64,000 nucleotides of DNA from Hirudinaria manillensis (taxonomy: Eukaryota > Annelida > Clitellata > Hirudinida > Hirudinidae). The number at the start of each line of letters is the position of its first letter. The stretch's first letter is position 1. This document shows, one piece after another, positions 39,013 to 64,000 of the stretch. Under the pieces are notes generated by a model. That model saw only the letters and a program-made list of their open reading frames with translations, did no database searches and was not told the DNA's origin. The stretch lies in assembly GCA_034509925.1 (NCBI GenBank), contig CM067530.1, forward strand, positions 5,688,001 to 5,752,000, written 5' to 3'. The translations under genes were made by a program, and so were the position numbers.

Positions 39013-39898
39013 ATGAGTCGAAAGCAAACACCGAGTGATTTTTTGAAACAAATTATTGGACGACCGGTTGTGGTAAAACTTAATTCAGGAGTTGATTACA
39101 GAGGTAATTTTAAAGTTGCTTGTTTCGAAAAAGTCTCTGTAATATGGGTAGTGAGTTTTGGGTTCTAAGGAATTTAGTAAGAAATGTTCGAATGGTTTGT
39201 ACTCCAAAATGTATTTAGGTTGTTTAAAATATGAAAAATAATATGATCTCTTAATGTATCAATATATTACGTAAAACGTTAACAAATGATGACATATGAG
39301 AAGGCACAGGGTTCCATCATGCAAGCATTTGTTTTTGCAGTTAGTAAAACCAGGTAAAACCGTCAAATTTCTAGATATTTATGAATATGGAGGGGGAAAT
39401 TTGACGGTTTTATCGTAAAAACAATATAAATTATACAATATTTAATTTAATAAGATTAAAGAAATTATGGTGAATGTCTTAGAGTGAATCATGAGTTTCC
39501 CTGGGTGATGCCAATCTTAGTGACTGCAGTTGAGCAACTGTGTTTGAACTCTAATTATGTTGGAGTTAATCTTGTCGGAGTATTGACTGACAGAACGTAA
39601 ATTAATTATTTTATTTTATTGGAAGCATATTTGGATTATTTCAATTTGACAGTCTAAATCAAGAACTTTAAGAAAAACCTTTATTTTTAAGGTGTACTTG
39701 CCTGTCTGGATGGCTACATGAACATTGCTCTAGAACAAACAGAAGAATATGTTGGTGGTCAACTGAAAAATAAATATGGTGATGCCTTCATAAGAGGCAA
39801 CAATGGTTTGTTTTTTAATGTCTCTCTTTGTTGACAGAATTAAAAATTAGCTTTTAATTTCAGTGTTGTACATCAGCACTCAAAGAAGAAGAGGATAG
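39013..39898 (+). CDS. LSM6: LSM6, Sm-like ring subunit
   Basis: Exons 39013-39103, 39692-39805 and 39864-39898 give 79 residues, nearly identical to vertebrate LSM6 (80 residues): QTPSDFLKQIIGRPVVVKLN, GVLACLDGYMNIALEQTEEY, FIRGNNVLYISTQRRRG. LSM6 is part of the LSM1-7 ring that promotes decapping of mRNA in the cytoplasm and of the LSM2-8 ring that binds the U6 snRNA 3' end in the nucleus. Both Sm motifs are complete. The first intron carries a long inverted repeat (39353-39414). Confidence 0.98.
39353..39414 (+). repeat. Long inverted repeat (hairpin) in LSM6 intron 1
   Basis: TAAAACCGTCAAATTTC at 39355-39371 is followed after 24 bases by its exact reverse complement at 39396-39412. The stem extends by a G-T and a G-C pair on the outside, giving about 19 paired positions. 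It is not part of a microsatellite. Confidence 0.9.
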
Positions 39899-41833
39899 TT
39901 TGATTGCACAGTTTCTTTTGAATTAACTATTTCATTTTTTATGGATCATTAAAAATAAAACCCTTTGTCTTCAAATTTTTGTCCATACGATACTTCGGAT
40001 AAGAATTATATTATACAAGTGCTATTGGTCAAAAAATTTGAAATAATCGTGATTCTTTCCCAAAATGCTTCAAATGTTATGCACACTTCTGATTGTAGCT
40101 TTTAATCACATTTAGTCAAAATGTTATACAGTAAGTTGCTCCAGCGAACCTAGGAATTGCAATTAAATTACTCTGCAATAACAAAGTTTTAATACCTTTT
40201 TCAGAAGATTGTAAGTTGGTAAATTGAATGCTAGATCCTAACGATATCAGTTGCACCTCTCTGTCACATGTAGATTACACAATTTAATTTTCTTTTGTTT
40301 GACCACATGCCAACAATGCCTTGCAATAGTCAAGACATTATAAGTTTTGTTGTGGGAGATCACTAATTGTATCAAATTAAAGTTAGTGGAAGGCTATATT
40401 TTGGTGGCCTTAAGTTTCAACATGTTTTGTCAAATAAGTTTAAGGTAAGATCAGGTCAAGCTTAAGTAGGTTTGTGCATAAATAATTTGTTGATTTTTCT
40501 ATGTAATCCAAACATTGTAAAAAAAACAAACTTGTTCCAAATTTCGAAGTGGACAGTCCTGTGAATTTTGTGTAGTGAATGCTTTTTAAATGTTCTTAAA
40601 TGCAGTTTAATAATGTGGAGATTATCTCGGAATTCATTCATCACTGCCATTTTTACTGTCTTTATTGGTTGGCCAATATTATTTATAACTTTTCAACAAC
40701 CTAATTAAGTCGTAGTCTTAAGGCTAGCAATTTTGAACATTGTTCTTCATACTTTAATATTAACATTAACGTGTATACTGGGATGCTAAAAAGTTTATTA
40801 AATTGCATATTCTAATCCCAGCAATTTGTTCCTTTTATATTTCTAAGGTCATATACACAATTTTAATTCAATCAGACACCATTTTGAGCTGATTGATTAT
40901 CTCCAGCATCCACCAATACTTAAACGCCATCTTTAAGACTGAAATTAAATGCAAATATAAAACTATATGTAGAAGTATTGCGGTAGGGCATGAGTCTTCG
41001 ACTAATAATCGAACTTTGACTCGTTGAAAGGGACAATACAAGTTATAATGTGGTGAATTTTCCGTTCGATAGATTATCCCCACCCTCTGGAACTGTGACA
41101 GTAAATACTGAATAGTGATTATTAAAGAAAAATGTTACTGAAAAAGTCACAGTGATAAGACACAAGTTGATTGTCTTAAAAAAAGAGAAGCTTGTCACTA
41201 AATAAGGATCGTTTTGCAAGCAATTTGAAACCCTTTTATGTTTCCATTGTAATTAGATTCATTGTTTATAGCCATTAGAGGACAGAGCATTATTTTATGC
41301 CTGTAGACCGGGGAAGCAGATTTGACCCTTAAATAGTATGTGTCCTTATATTTTTGCCCTAACAAGCAGATCTCTATCAGCCACTCTATGACACAGAGCA
41401 TGTATAATGCCACTCGTCATAAAAATCTTCATGGAAAATATGTAAATTTTTAATGAAATATAATAACTTAAATATCATTAGTCACTAATAACAATAACAG
41501 CAACAACAATAGTAATACTACATAATACTAATATAATAATGTCATATATGTGGCGCCATGGGTAGGGCATCAGAGTCTCCTAATATAATTATATATAATT
41601 ATATAACCATCGTAAACAGTGCAAAGAAAGACGAGTAAAGGTATTATTATTGTCATCATTATTTGAGTTACAGTTTAAATTAAGGTTATCCTGAAGTGGC
41701 GTTTAAAGAGCCATCATCCGTCACCAAACACCAAAAAAATATTGACAGAGGAGGTTATAACAATCTCATCTTCTGATTATTTTCAAACATTCTTCTGGAT
41801 TTTCATTTAAGGAAGTACGTATGCACAGGAACG
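39899..41833. other. Intergenic between LSM6 and the PA200-like gene
   Basis: 1.9 kb of AT-rich sequence holding the 3' ends of the two convergent genes. Short minus-strand frames at 40868-41083 and 41198-41413 have no family character. Confidence 0.4.
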
Positions 41834-44800
41834 TTATTCAGTGCGAAGAATAGATCTTCCCGTGTCGCCTAAAGTGATTAAATGGATTAAAGATTTAAAA
41901 TCGGTTCCAGTCGAAATTAAATTTAAAACATATCCACACCTCATCAACATATTCACCTCTTATAACTTTCATCAAGTCATCGGCAAGATGTCTAAATTCT
42001 CTCGTTAGGTATAAGAATGGACTGCATGGACGGGAATCCAAATCAGTTTTAAATTACTTAAAAATGCAATTAACGACTTAAGATACATGAAAACAAAGTC
42101 ATTTACGAACCATATCTTCAGTATAAATTCATGCCATTTCGATCTTACGCCTAACGATTTGGGCTTAACCAGGGCTATACTAGCCATATTCCTTAAAGAA
42201 AAATATGAACAACAATTCCAGAAGAGCAGTGTTTCGTAAATATCGGGAAAATCATCCATCTAAAACGATTCAAGGGATTACAATTAAGTAGGTGATCACG
42301 GACATTCATGGTTGACTGCAAATTGACATATCACCGGTTTACCTTAAGAACTTCAGCGGTCTTCCAAAAAGTCATTTCTAAAATGTTCATCAGCTCCAGA
42401 CCATTCAAAAAGGAATTGAAGAAAATGTGTTCCTCTATAGTTAAGTCCTCCGACGATGATTGTGATGTCAATGCATCTTTGAAATTCTCTTTGTCAGGTT
42501 CATCAACCCAAATCCGAACACCATCGGACTCGCCAATCTTTTCGGACAAGTACGGTTTGTATTTGTATCCACGAAGGAATTTCTCGAGCTCTTTCCATTT
42601 ACATTCCAAATGATGTTTCTTGAAATGCAATTTAAGTAAACCGTTTAAAATGACATTAAGAAGAAACAAAATCAATGTCAATGTTATCGATTAAAAATTA
42701 ACTCACCGATAAAAGCCGATCGAAGTTTTGACAGAAAACAGAAACCAAATCGTACAAGATTTCTAAAAAGGATAGATAACTGGGTATAGAATTTTCTCGA
42801 CGTTTTATTTCTTTTCTTCCGTGATATTCCTAAGAAAAAAAGTAAAACACCATTATTACAACATTCTACTCATTGGAATTAACGAACATCTAAAGATTCA
42901 CTGCGGATCTAGAATAATTTAGCTGATTGCACAAGACAATGACTTTATTCAAATTTGCTCTAAATGGGTGCTTAAATAGATTGAAAATGTTTTCAGAAGT
43001 TCCAATAGTAATTCTGATAAAAATCTTTACAACCTCCAAGCATCCTTTTATGAAATTCTCAATGAGATTCATTCTTTCACGTTCGTCGTTTGAACTCATG
43101 AAGTACGAGTGCACGAGTTCATCCTTCAAGTACCTATATTTCTTGGCGATCAGGTCGACCACATCGTTTGGAGGGCCAAGCTGTTTAAAAGTTGTTATGA
43201 GATTTGTATGAGATAATTCTTCCTTTATCAGTTATAATAAGAAAATAATTATTAAATGTTTAACCTCATTTGCAAAGAATTTTCTTCCCCAAATACCTGC
43301 GCTTTCCTCAGGTGTGATTAGTGAACCAACTAAGATGTCGGCTAAAATCAAATTTTTTAAGCAAATTATTTTAAAAAAAATTGATTTTGAATTTTACGAT
43401 TGAAAATATATTGTATTGCAAATGTATTGCATTATTAAGCGATAGGTAATTGTAGTTGTTTGTAGTAACGATATATGTTTCTTACCTTGACGCCTCATCC
43501 ACGATGCGATTCTTTGTTTTTTTGGGCACTTTGGTTCTGGCATAGTTAATACTTTTGATAACCAATTGATCATGTCTAAAGGATATGAAAGGATAATGAA
43601 TCAAAGTTAATAATTCAACCGAACATTATTAAATCCATATTAAAATAATTAATATAATTGACAAAGGCCAAACAGTATCACCCCTAGTTTTATGTTACAT
43701 ATTTAAAGGCATTAAAGTCTGTTGAATGCGGCAGCAAAAACAACAGTTGTAGTGAATTGTGTTGACAAACCAGACTACAACAACAAAGATTGCCTTCGGA
43801 TAAGGGCGCTAAATGATAAGCGATAGATTGATTAAGTGAAGCCCGCAGCTCTTAGACGGGTAATAAAAAATATCAAATACTTTCAGAAAGAATTTTTTCC
43901 ACTTTTCTCTTGAATAATATTCTTATCAGTTTCACTGCAAGGCATGCTTCAACCAGTTTCCACGTCTCAATTAAAGAAATTGCAATACTGTGAAAATATT
44001 AGAACCACTTTAGGAAATAAGTATTGTCGTTTGGATTTGAACTTAATGGTATAATATTTTGTCACCCAAAAACTGATCTATGGATATCCGAATCGTTACT
44101 AATCTCAACCAGCTGAGTTAACGGCATGATCAGATTCCAGCCTAGCCTTGGAAAAAAGTCCTGGAAAAATAAATGATTGTAATTTTGTGCATTATCGAAA
44201 AGAAAATAACAGAAATATTAAATTCACCTTGACGCCAGCTGAAATTAAAAATAAATCTGATGTGGATTCCTCGAGCAATTTTAAATCCCTGGCACTAAGC
44301 AACTCTGAAGTATTTCGAAATTTTCAACATTTAAATTTTAAAATATCAAAGTAGGAATTTAAATCCACTAACGTATGGCATCGTCATTAGGCTGGCTATA
44401 GTTCGGCATTAGGGCAGGTATTATTAGGTCGTCAATTTCACAAAGAATCGGATCTGAGATTTTGGGAAGGAATAAACTGGAAGCATTGGAAATTGTTAAT
44501 TACAAATAAGTTATTGATAATGAAAACATTTTCAACATGTTTCAAGATTTATGAGTTCTAATTTAAATACATTTAAAACACAAAACGTTTATAATTCCCA
44601 GTCAGACAATCAATTAAAACTACTAGATAGAAATTGTTATACAAACCCCATGCTATTTGATATTTCTTGATATACTTCTTTGGATGGCTGAAATGCAAAC
44701 ATCTGAAACTGTGAAAATAAGTCGCAAAGACTGGGATAGCATTCCTGACCATTATTTCGCTGTGCGCACCATTGAAAATAATTTTCCTGACATATTTCTT

Positions 44801-44946
44801 TATTACTTTGAGGAGTCCATGTAAATCTGCAAACATGTAACGTTTCTCATTGTCTCCGTGAAATGTGCATTTTGCAATAAAAATCGATTTTTTGCTCAAA
44901 ATTGCAGAGTTATACCTGCGTTGTCCGCCCGTTCGTCGTAGAACAT
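41834..44946 (-). CDS. Divergent PSME4/PA200-like (proteasome activator) gene, truncated
   Basis: Exons read: about 44946-44916, 44826 to about 44710, 44476-44373, 44141-44074, 43965-43881, 43575-43486, 43341-43265, 43180-42944, 42829-42707, 42618-42343, 42259-42111, 42021-41957, then a last exon ending at TAA 41834. From 44476 on the phases agree; the second-to-third exon junction could not be closed. The order of weak matches follows the middle of PA200: LFLPK, RWNLIMPLTQLVEIS (human WNLQLLSEI), a helix pair around ETWKLVEACL, PPNDVVDLIAKKYRYLKDEL, then a jump of about 330 residues to GYKYKPYL with TIEEHIFFNSF, and REFRHLADDLMKVIRG (human AEIIAGLIRG). PA200 caps the 20S proteasome, using a C-terminal tail to open the gate. 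Here the N-terminal part, a central block and the entire C-terminal part, tail included, are missing. It is either a degenerate copy still partly open, or a reduced paralogue. Confidence 0.5.
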
Positions 44947-46444
44947 TTCTTAAAATCTTCTACAATAAAATTATCGCTCATTAAATTATTAGACTATCGC
45001 TATTAAATTCAAAATTAAACTTATTTATTTCCTCTATGTAACGTAAATGTTTTTATTTTTATTTTCAAATCAATATAATTCAAAATTGGAAACGAAGAGT
45101 GTTTGAACGCCGATATACATGTATAGATATGTTTCTGATTGTTCGATTGGCCATCCACTCACTTTTAACAGCTTTTCAATCGTTCAACCCTGATTGATTG
45201 CAGCAAACAACAAAATTCCTATCGGTGGTTGGTCCAAAGACCGTTGAAAGAACACTGTAATTTATTTAATAAACAACTCGATTTCATTTAAAATTTAAAA
45301 TTTTAATCTTTTTGTTGATATGCAGATTTTTATTTGGTTTGTTTAAATACGATTTTACTCTGCGTTCTATAAGGAATTATTTAATTACAATATTACATAG
45401 TTTTACATATATCATTTAAAATCTTCAAAGAGAAACTACATTAGACTTTTACAGCGAGGGAGAGTCAGGCAGGCCTCGCTATCTCTTCGCATTGCTACTT
45501 ATTTCCCTGCAGATCAGGGGTGGACGAACCCCCATCATTTCAACTATGTTGAATCAGTCCCCAAGTGACTCCAAGATTTTCGATTTTAATGTTTATAGGC
45601 CATTTATTAATAAAATGATGAAATATGTTTTCTCGATATGTTGGTGCAACCTTTTCTACTTAAAATATTGGATTTTTAAATAAATATTCATCTTTTTCCT
45701 ATCAACTTTATTAGCTTATCAATATGCTGTTTACGTAAGCACAATGTTCACATAAGCATGCGGCCCTATAGCCATGTCTGTCTTGAAAAGTCGGCCCACC
45801 AATGAAAGTAATTGCCCTAAATCGCCATAACATCGCCAATTTCTCACACTTTCCCTGATTGTCAAACTGTGACACAAGTGTGTCTTCGAACCAAACTGCC
45901 TTCCAATAAGCATCAACATTTTTTATTCTTTCTAACGCATTCCCCTATCCTGACCCTGAATAAGTATCTTTTGAATACATTCGTTCAAGATCGAGCACTT
46001 TTAATATCGCTCAAGGAATTTCATAGCATTTCAAAAAAATAAATATATATATATTTATATGCCTGAGTCGGAAAACAAAAGAAAAAGCAACAGCGAAAGC
46101 ACTTTCATTTCTGTGATGGATGTTTATGGAAATTCGAGATAATCTCCATATTCATTAGATTTTTTCTGATGTCATCGGCGCTGATGCCCAGGAAGTGCTC
46201 GGATCCAATCACAATAACATGTTAATTTTTTTTTCAATGGTTTATCGCTAAGAATCACTTTATAACACTTAAAACGAGATAATAAAAAATTAAAGATCAT
46301 CATCCAACTTTCTCCATAACAGGTGAGGTTATCGATCCACTCGAGCAAAAGCTTTTAATTTTCTTTAATTCAATTTTCTCTTCCGCGCGCGACACCGCTT
46401 TCAAAAGACTCGAGCGAGTATTTCCTGGAAACTACGAGGACAAC
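44947..46444. other. Intergenic between divergent PA200-like and agrin-like genes
   Basis: 1.5 kb with no supported frame. The interval is too small to hide the missing N-terminal third of a PA200 gene unless it lacks introns, and no such frame is present. Confidence 0.45.
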
Positions 46445-59275
<12,831 letters not shown>

Positions 59276-60386
59276 AACATTGAATTTAATGTCAGGCTTC
59301 ATTGAGTCGCTTCCAAGTCTCCTTTAAGAAGTAAATTTACAAGAAACGATAAGCATAAACTTGAGATAAAATTGATTGGATGAGTTTAAAGTTTTAAGTT
59401 CTTGAATTAAAAAAATACTAAACAAATGAAAAGCAACTTAAAATCGACATTCGTGTTCAAATGAAATATTATCAAGTTGATGAACCACGTCTCCAAATTG
59501 TTAACTGGATTAACCATAATAAATATTATTAAATATTTTAATAATATTATTAAATATTCAAATAACTATTACTTTTCTTGAGTTATGTATTGTTGGATCC
59601 CTAGATCCAATAAATTGAAGAATAATTAAAATTATATTGCCGATTAATTAATTTAATAATTAATTAAATTTAGTGGCAATATAATTTGAGAATTAATTGG
59701 TGCTATTCAGACTCTTTGGTTATGTACCTTGACAAATGGATTTATCTCGAAAAGTAGAGCGAGAATTAGAGGAACAGCAGATTTCAAGGCTTAATCAATT
59801 AAGCATTTTACATCTTCCAAGGCATCTGAAAAACCTTCAATAAACCTGACCTTCTATATTTAGTTTGAGGACCCCGGGTTATTACAGTATGTTTGCCTTC
59901 TCATGGGGTAGAATATATATATATATATAAAACTATCGAAGAAGGAAGCATAAAGTTGAGAAACTTTCAAGTTATAGAAGTTAACTTACTACATATTGAG
60001 GCCTCTGAATACATTCAGTGAATGCCAATATCAACAACATAATGCATTCACAGGTCGAATTTCATTCACTATCATCTAACTTGCTTCAAAGAAGCAAAAT
60101 GAAGAGTTACCAACATTTCAAGTGCCTTATTATTTGAATACTATGTAAACATTATGTGAATAATATTATTTCAATGATTTACAAATATTATTTGAATAAT
60201 AAACGAATTATATTTGAATATTATTATTAACGCTGGAGCTCTAAAATAGAGTTAATAAAATGGACTTAAAAATTAATAATGCCCTTAATGTTTTCGTAAT
60301 AATTTTGTTTCCGTCGAACTTAAAAGAATTCGTTGCTAGAAATGATTAGTCATAATGATAATGAGATGATGATGATGATGATGATG

Positions 60387-60434
<48 letters not shown>

Positions 60435-61830
60435 TAATACATAATTCTAATTACACTTATTGTTAATTTTAATTACTTACAATTATTAGTAATTATTGTG
60501 CTAATAAAAATAACAATAGAAGGTTAATAATAATAATAATAATAATAATAGCAATAGTAGTAATAATAAATATAATAATAAGTCGCGGAGGTAAGGCGAG
60601 AAGACACTATTCGACCATCATTCGCAAACGACCTTTTGTTAAACGTTAACCAAACACTTCATATGTTTAGCGATTTTAAATAATAATTTTGTATGAAATT
60701 TTAAAATAATTTTGTATATATACTTAAATACTTTTGTTTAAAATATTTATTACAAATATTATATGCACATAACATCTATTAATAAATACAAATAACAACA
60801 TCACAAGTAATTTATTATAGTGTTACTGAAATACAAATTCTAAAATCCAGTTAGTATTATTATTATTATTTTTTAATAAATATATTAAATTAAATTGCGT
60901 CATATTGTTAATTACAATATTAATGACTGTTAATTGCAGTCATAATAATTTCACTCGAACAACTATTCAGCTGACATTTCGATGGCACAAATCACCGGCA
61001 TCACGATTCTGTGCCAAAAGAAGGGAGTCCTTCGTATCTCCATAAAGAGGTCGATCTTCAAGAAATCGTTCAAACAAAGCAGTCACTTAAAGCGTTGAAT
61101 GAATTGCCTAATTATATCCAATGCTCGTAGAAATGTGCAGGCGAAGGTTCGTTCGACTGGCGGCCATTGAAAACCGCATGCCAAAAGACAACCCCATCAC
61201 GATTCTATTGTCAGCCTGAAATGGTCACGCATGACCGGCTGCGACACTTCAGTCACGAAGCGAGATATAGATCCTAGAGACACATGCCGTCTATTTCATT
61301 ACGTTTCGAACTTCTGCTTTCGGACTACCTTTCAAAGCCTGTCTGGCACAGGCTCTTTTCTCCTAGCACCGAAGGACTTTAACGAATTGGTTTGTTTGAA
61401 TGAATTGTTTATATTTTCAGCTCATTAATGAGACATTTCATTTGATAAATGAATAAATAAGTTTTTTAATTAAAATCGTAATTGGAGATTACATGTTTTG
61501 TTATAATTTTAGTATGAGACACTCGTCAATATTTACTGCCTACAATTCATTGCCGCGATCGTGCCATTGAGTTCCATTTCGTGACCTTCATATTTTACTT
61601 TCTTCAAATGCAATAATGGAATTAATTCCGCAGCATAAATTCCAATATTTCTTGAAACTAATGCAAGAAAACTAATTGATGCGAGAAAAATTTGTAAAAT
61701 TTCTTATTACTTTGAATTATTATTATTAATTTTGAACAATTTATTTTTAGAAAATTATCGACATCTTTTAAAAGTGAATTTCTGAAGAAACATCGCTTGG
61801 AATTGAGAGAGGAATCAAACTTTTGGGAAA
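59276..61830. other. Intergenic between agrin-like and PAN genes
   Basis: 2.5 kb with the agrin 3' UTR, microsatellites (ATG then AAT units at 60367-60435, AAT at 60522-60550) and no supported frame. Confidence 0.5.
60367..60435. repeat. ATG then AAT compound microsatellite
   Basis: About seven ATG units pass directly into about 15 AAT units. Confidence 0.95.
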
Positions 61831-63730
61831 ATGAGGTCGTGTTGGACGCTGGTGTTCTGCATCGCATTTCTATTCCCAAGCATTTCAGTGGCACAAGGCA
61901 AGTAAATTATTAGTAAATTGATAACGAACTCGTGATTTAGCTTGAACAAATATTTACAAATTTATTAATTTAGTAATAATATAGTATTGAATGATGATAA
62001 ATATTTGCTTGCGTGACAGCATCACAACGATGACTAACCTATAGAGTACTAAACCAACAATAGACTCAAATCGAGATTTTTTTGAGTCTTTAAAAAATAA
62101 TTTGTGGGAAAATGTGAACTTAGCGGGCAGGTGGCTCTTGATTGGTTTCAAATGATTTGACGAAGGTGTCATGAAAGAAACTATTTATAAACTTGAACTA
62201 TTTGAGACTGTCATGATGGGCGGGAAGAGGGATTTCTGAGAAGGAACCGCCTAATATTACTATTAATGTTATTATTATTATTATTGTCATTATTGTTATT
62301 ATTATTATCATTATTATTATTATTATTGCATTCAGAGATATAATTTCTTTAAAGGTATTCCACAATATCACAAAAAAACTCCATCCAAAATGACATAATA
62401 CTTTTAATGAATTTGATAAAACTTTGGCGTCATTTCTTTATTGTTTACAATTAATATTTTACAAGATTTTTGAGTTTAGGATTAAATTAATTTAATTTTT
62501 TTTTAAACTTACTCATGCAAGGGCTCCTTGATAATGATCCCTCAATTTTTTAAAAATTATTTTCAATAAGCGCCTTACTTAGTAGGTGGGTTCAGAGGTC
62601 ACATGGTTCAGTTACATCAAACAATCACTTTTTTCTTGCCCTTTCAATTTCACAATTTAAAAAAAAACAATAAAATGTTGCAGTAATTCTTCAGAATTCT
62701 TTTACTGAAATTGGAGTTAAGCAAGTTCTTTCTTGTAAAACCTGTTAATAATTCTCGATTAATTAAATATTTCCAGTAAATTATTCTATATATAAATAAT
62801 TTCGATTAAATTATTTTACTTATAAATATTTTAAATAGATCACTTTGAATAAAGTGGGCGAGATAATAAATATAAAAGAGATGATAAATTGGGCTGATCG
62901 GTTCCACTAAATACTTAACTAAGTTACGAACTTGTGCTTTCTCCTATGTAATTCAAGAGACTCTTAGAGGCTTCGGTCAGACAATGCACACTGAAGGTTA
63001 CAATAAGCAACGCCAATGACAACTGGTTCCTAGTAAGGTTGAGTGGTTTGTGTCATGACCATGAATTATTTCAATCGGTTTCTTGTAAACGGTAATCTTC
63101 CTTGAATCTCGTCTTATTTCCTACGAAATTAGTGAGCCAATGATTTAGGAACGTATCCCACTAAAAGTTAATTTCAGAGAAAGTACTAACGAGAGTCTTT
63201 GGAATTACTAAGCATGGGAAGAATTGTTTTTTTTTTTTAAAGCAGATCTTATGTTCTTAAGAAAGAGTGAACCAATTTATTTATTTATTTTTAAGTTAGC
63301 ATTACTTAAAAATCTAAACATAATCCAATACGATTTATCTATGACATTGTTGCACATGAATTTAATTCATTAATGAGAAAAAAAATACATTTTGCTTTGG
63401 ATTTTGAATTTGACTGAAAATGATTTTTGTAAGTGAAAATCTAAACCTCATTGTCAAAACGCTTTTATTAAAAACTCGCAGTCTGCCAGACCGTTTTCAC
63501 ACCGGTTGATGGACACGTCGTTTCAAGGGGAGCTGTGGCTACCCAGGACACCACACCTCAAGCTTGTGAACAAACTTGCAGAAATAACTCCACTTGCAAG
63601 TCTTACCAACTGGATTACAATACAGGACATCAGCTCTGCTGGATTCAGCTCTCAGATAATCCCTTTGTTCCTACAAACAAATACACTGACAATCAAATCA
63701 CAGAATACATCAAGAATACGACATGCGGAG
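61831..63730 (+). CDS. Secreted PAN/apple-domain protein (5' part)
   Basis: Exon 61831-61897 encodes a classic signal peptide (MRSCWTLVFCIAFLFPSISV, then AQ). Exon 63482-63730 encodes a PAN/apple-like module of about 83 residues with the expected cysteines: VCQTVF, QACEQTCRNNSTCKSYQLDY, QLCWIQLSDN and a closing NTTCGG. PAN modules bind proteins or glycans outside cells. The exons join in phase 1 only if the first intron starts with GC (CAAG then GCAAGT); the nearby GT donor would shift the frame. The gene continues past a GTAGAA donor at 63731 and out of the window. The overall family (for example a lectin-like or membrane PAN protein) cannot be named from this part. Confidence 0.75.
62262..62330. 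repeat. ATT microsatellite in the PAN gene intron
   Basis: Imperfect ATT units with GTC/GTT variants. Confidence 0.85.
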
Positions 63731-64000
63731 GTAGAAATTCATTTGATTTTATGTTGATTTGAAATGCTTTTCATATCGAGCCGTCTATTCTAAAAATAAT
63801 CTCACAAAGCAATTTATTTTGGACTGACGGACGACATAGAGCTCTATTAAACTAGCAAATAATATTTTATTATGTCTCACCAGAGTATATAATGAACCTC
63901 AAAGGTATGCAACAATGCCATATTTCTTCGAAAATAAGGCATCCAATTTAAGGCAATTTACAGAATAATGTTATCTTGAACAACTCCAAGTTTATAAACA

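Noticed and set aside
41545..41580. tRNA-like start (GGCGCCATGGGTAGGGC)
   Set aside because: No B box, anticodon arm or closing acceptor stem could be matched downstream.

Overview
This window is animal nuclear DNA. The genes are split by many short GT-AG introns, there are no operons, and the sequence is AT-rich and full of microsatellites. Gene content (Dbx-type homeobox, agrin-like matrix protein, GATOR2 subunit WDR59, BAF subunit BCL7, LSM6) is bilaterian. A receptor with a NIT-type sensor domain, a Helitron-type element, CCCTAA telomere-like repeats and the compact gene style suggest an invertebrate. A lophotrochozoan such as a leech-like annelid would fit, but that is an impression, not a database result. 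I rebuilt exon models by hand by requiring consistent splice phases. Coordinates of multi-exon genes span first to last coding exon, with exons listed in the evidence.

Layout: 1-412 is the 3' end of a TPR plus transmembrane gene (+). 1922-7642 is WDR59 (+, about 24 exons), carrying a small Helitron in one intron. 7773-8915 is intronless GPATCH3 (-), convergent with WDR59. 9782-10608 is a compact Dbx-like homeobox gene (-). 12141-17451 is an alpha-galactosidase / alpha-N-acetylgalactosaminidase (+, 7 exons). 17833-34280 is a proposed two-pass membrane protein with a NIT-like sensor domain (-), whose roughly 15 kb first intron holds most of the large microsatellites. 34281-37608 holds no gene I can support. 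37609-38597 is BCL7 (-), divergent from LSM6 (+, 39013-39898). 41834-44946 is a divergent, apparently truncated PSME4/PA200-like gene (-). 46445-59275 is an agrin-like gene (+, 13 exons). Its introns contain telomere-like repeats, a 12-bp minisatellite and a LINE with an open 910-codon frame. 61831 to the end is the start of a secreted PAN-domain protein (+).

The genes do not form one pathway. WDR59 is a nutrient-sensing (GATOR2/mTORC1) component; BCL7 and Dbx act in chromatin and transcription; LSM6 in mRNA decay and U6 snRNP; GPATCH3 is a nuclear G-patch protein; the glycosidase is lysosomal or secreted; the agrin-like and PAN proteins are extracellular. The most unusual items are the NIT-like receptor with no cyclase domain, the truncated PA200-like gene, the reduced agrin, a glycosidase with a mixed substrate-recognition loop, and two introns whose reading frames require GC donor sites.
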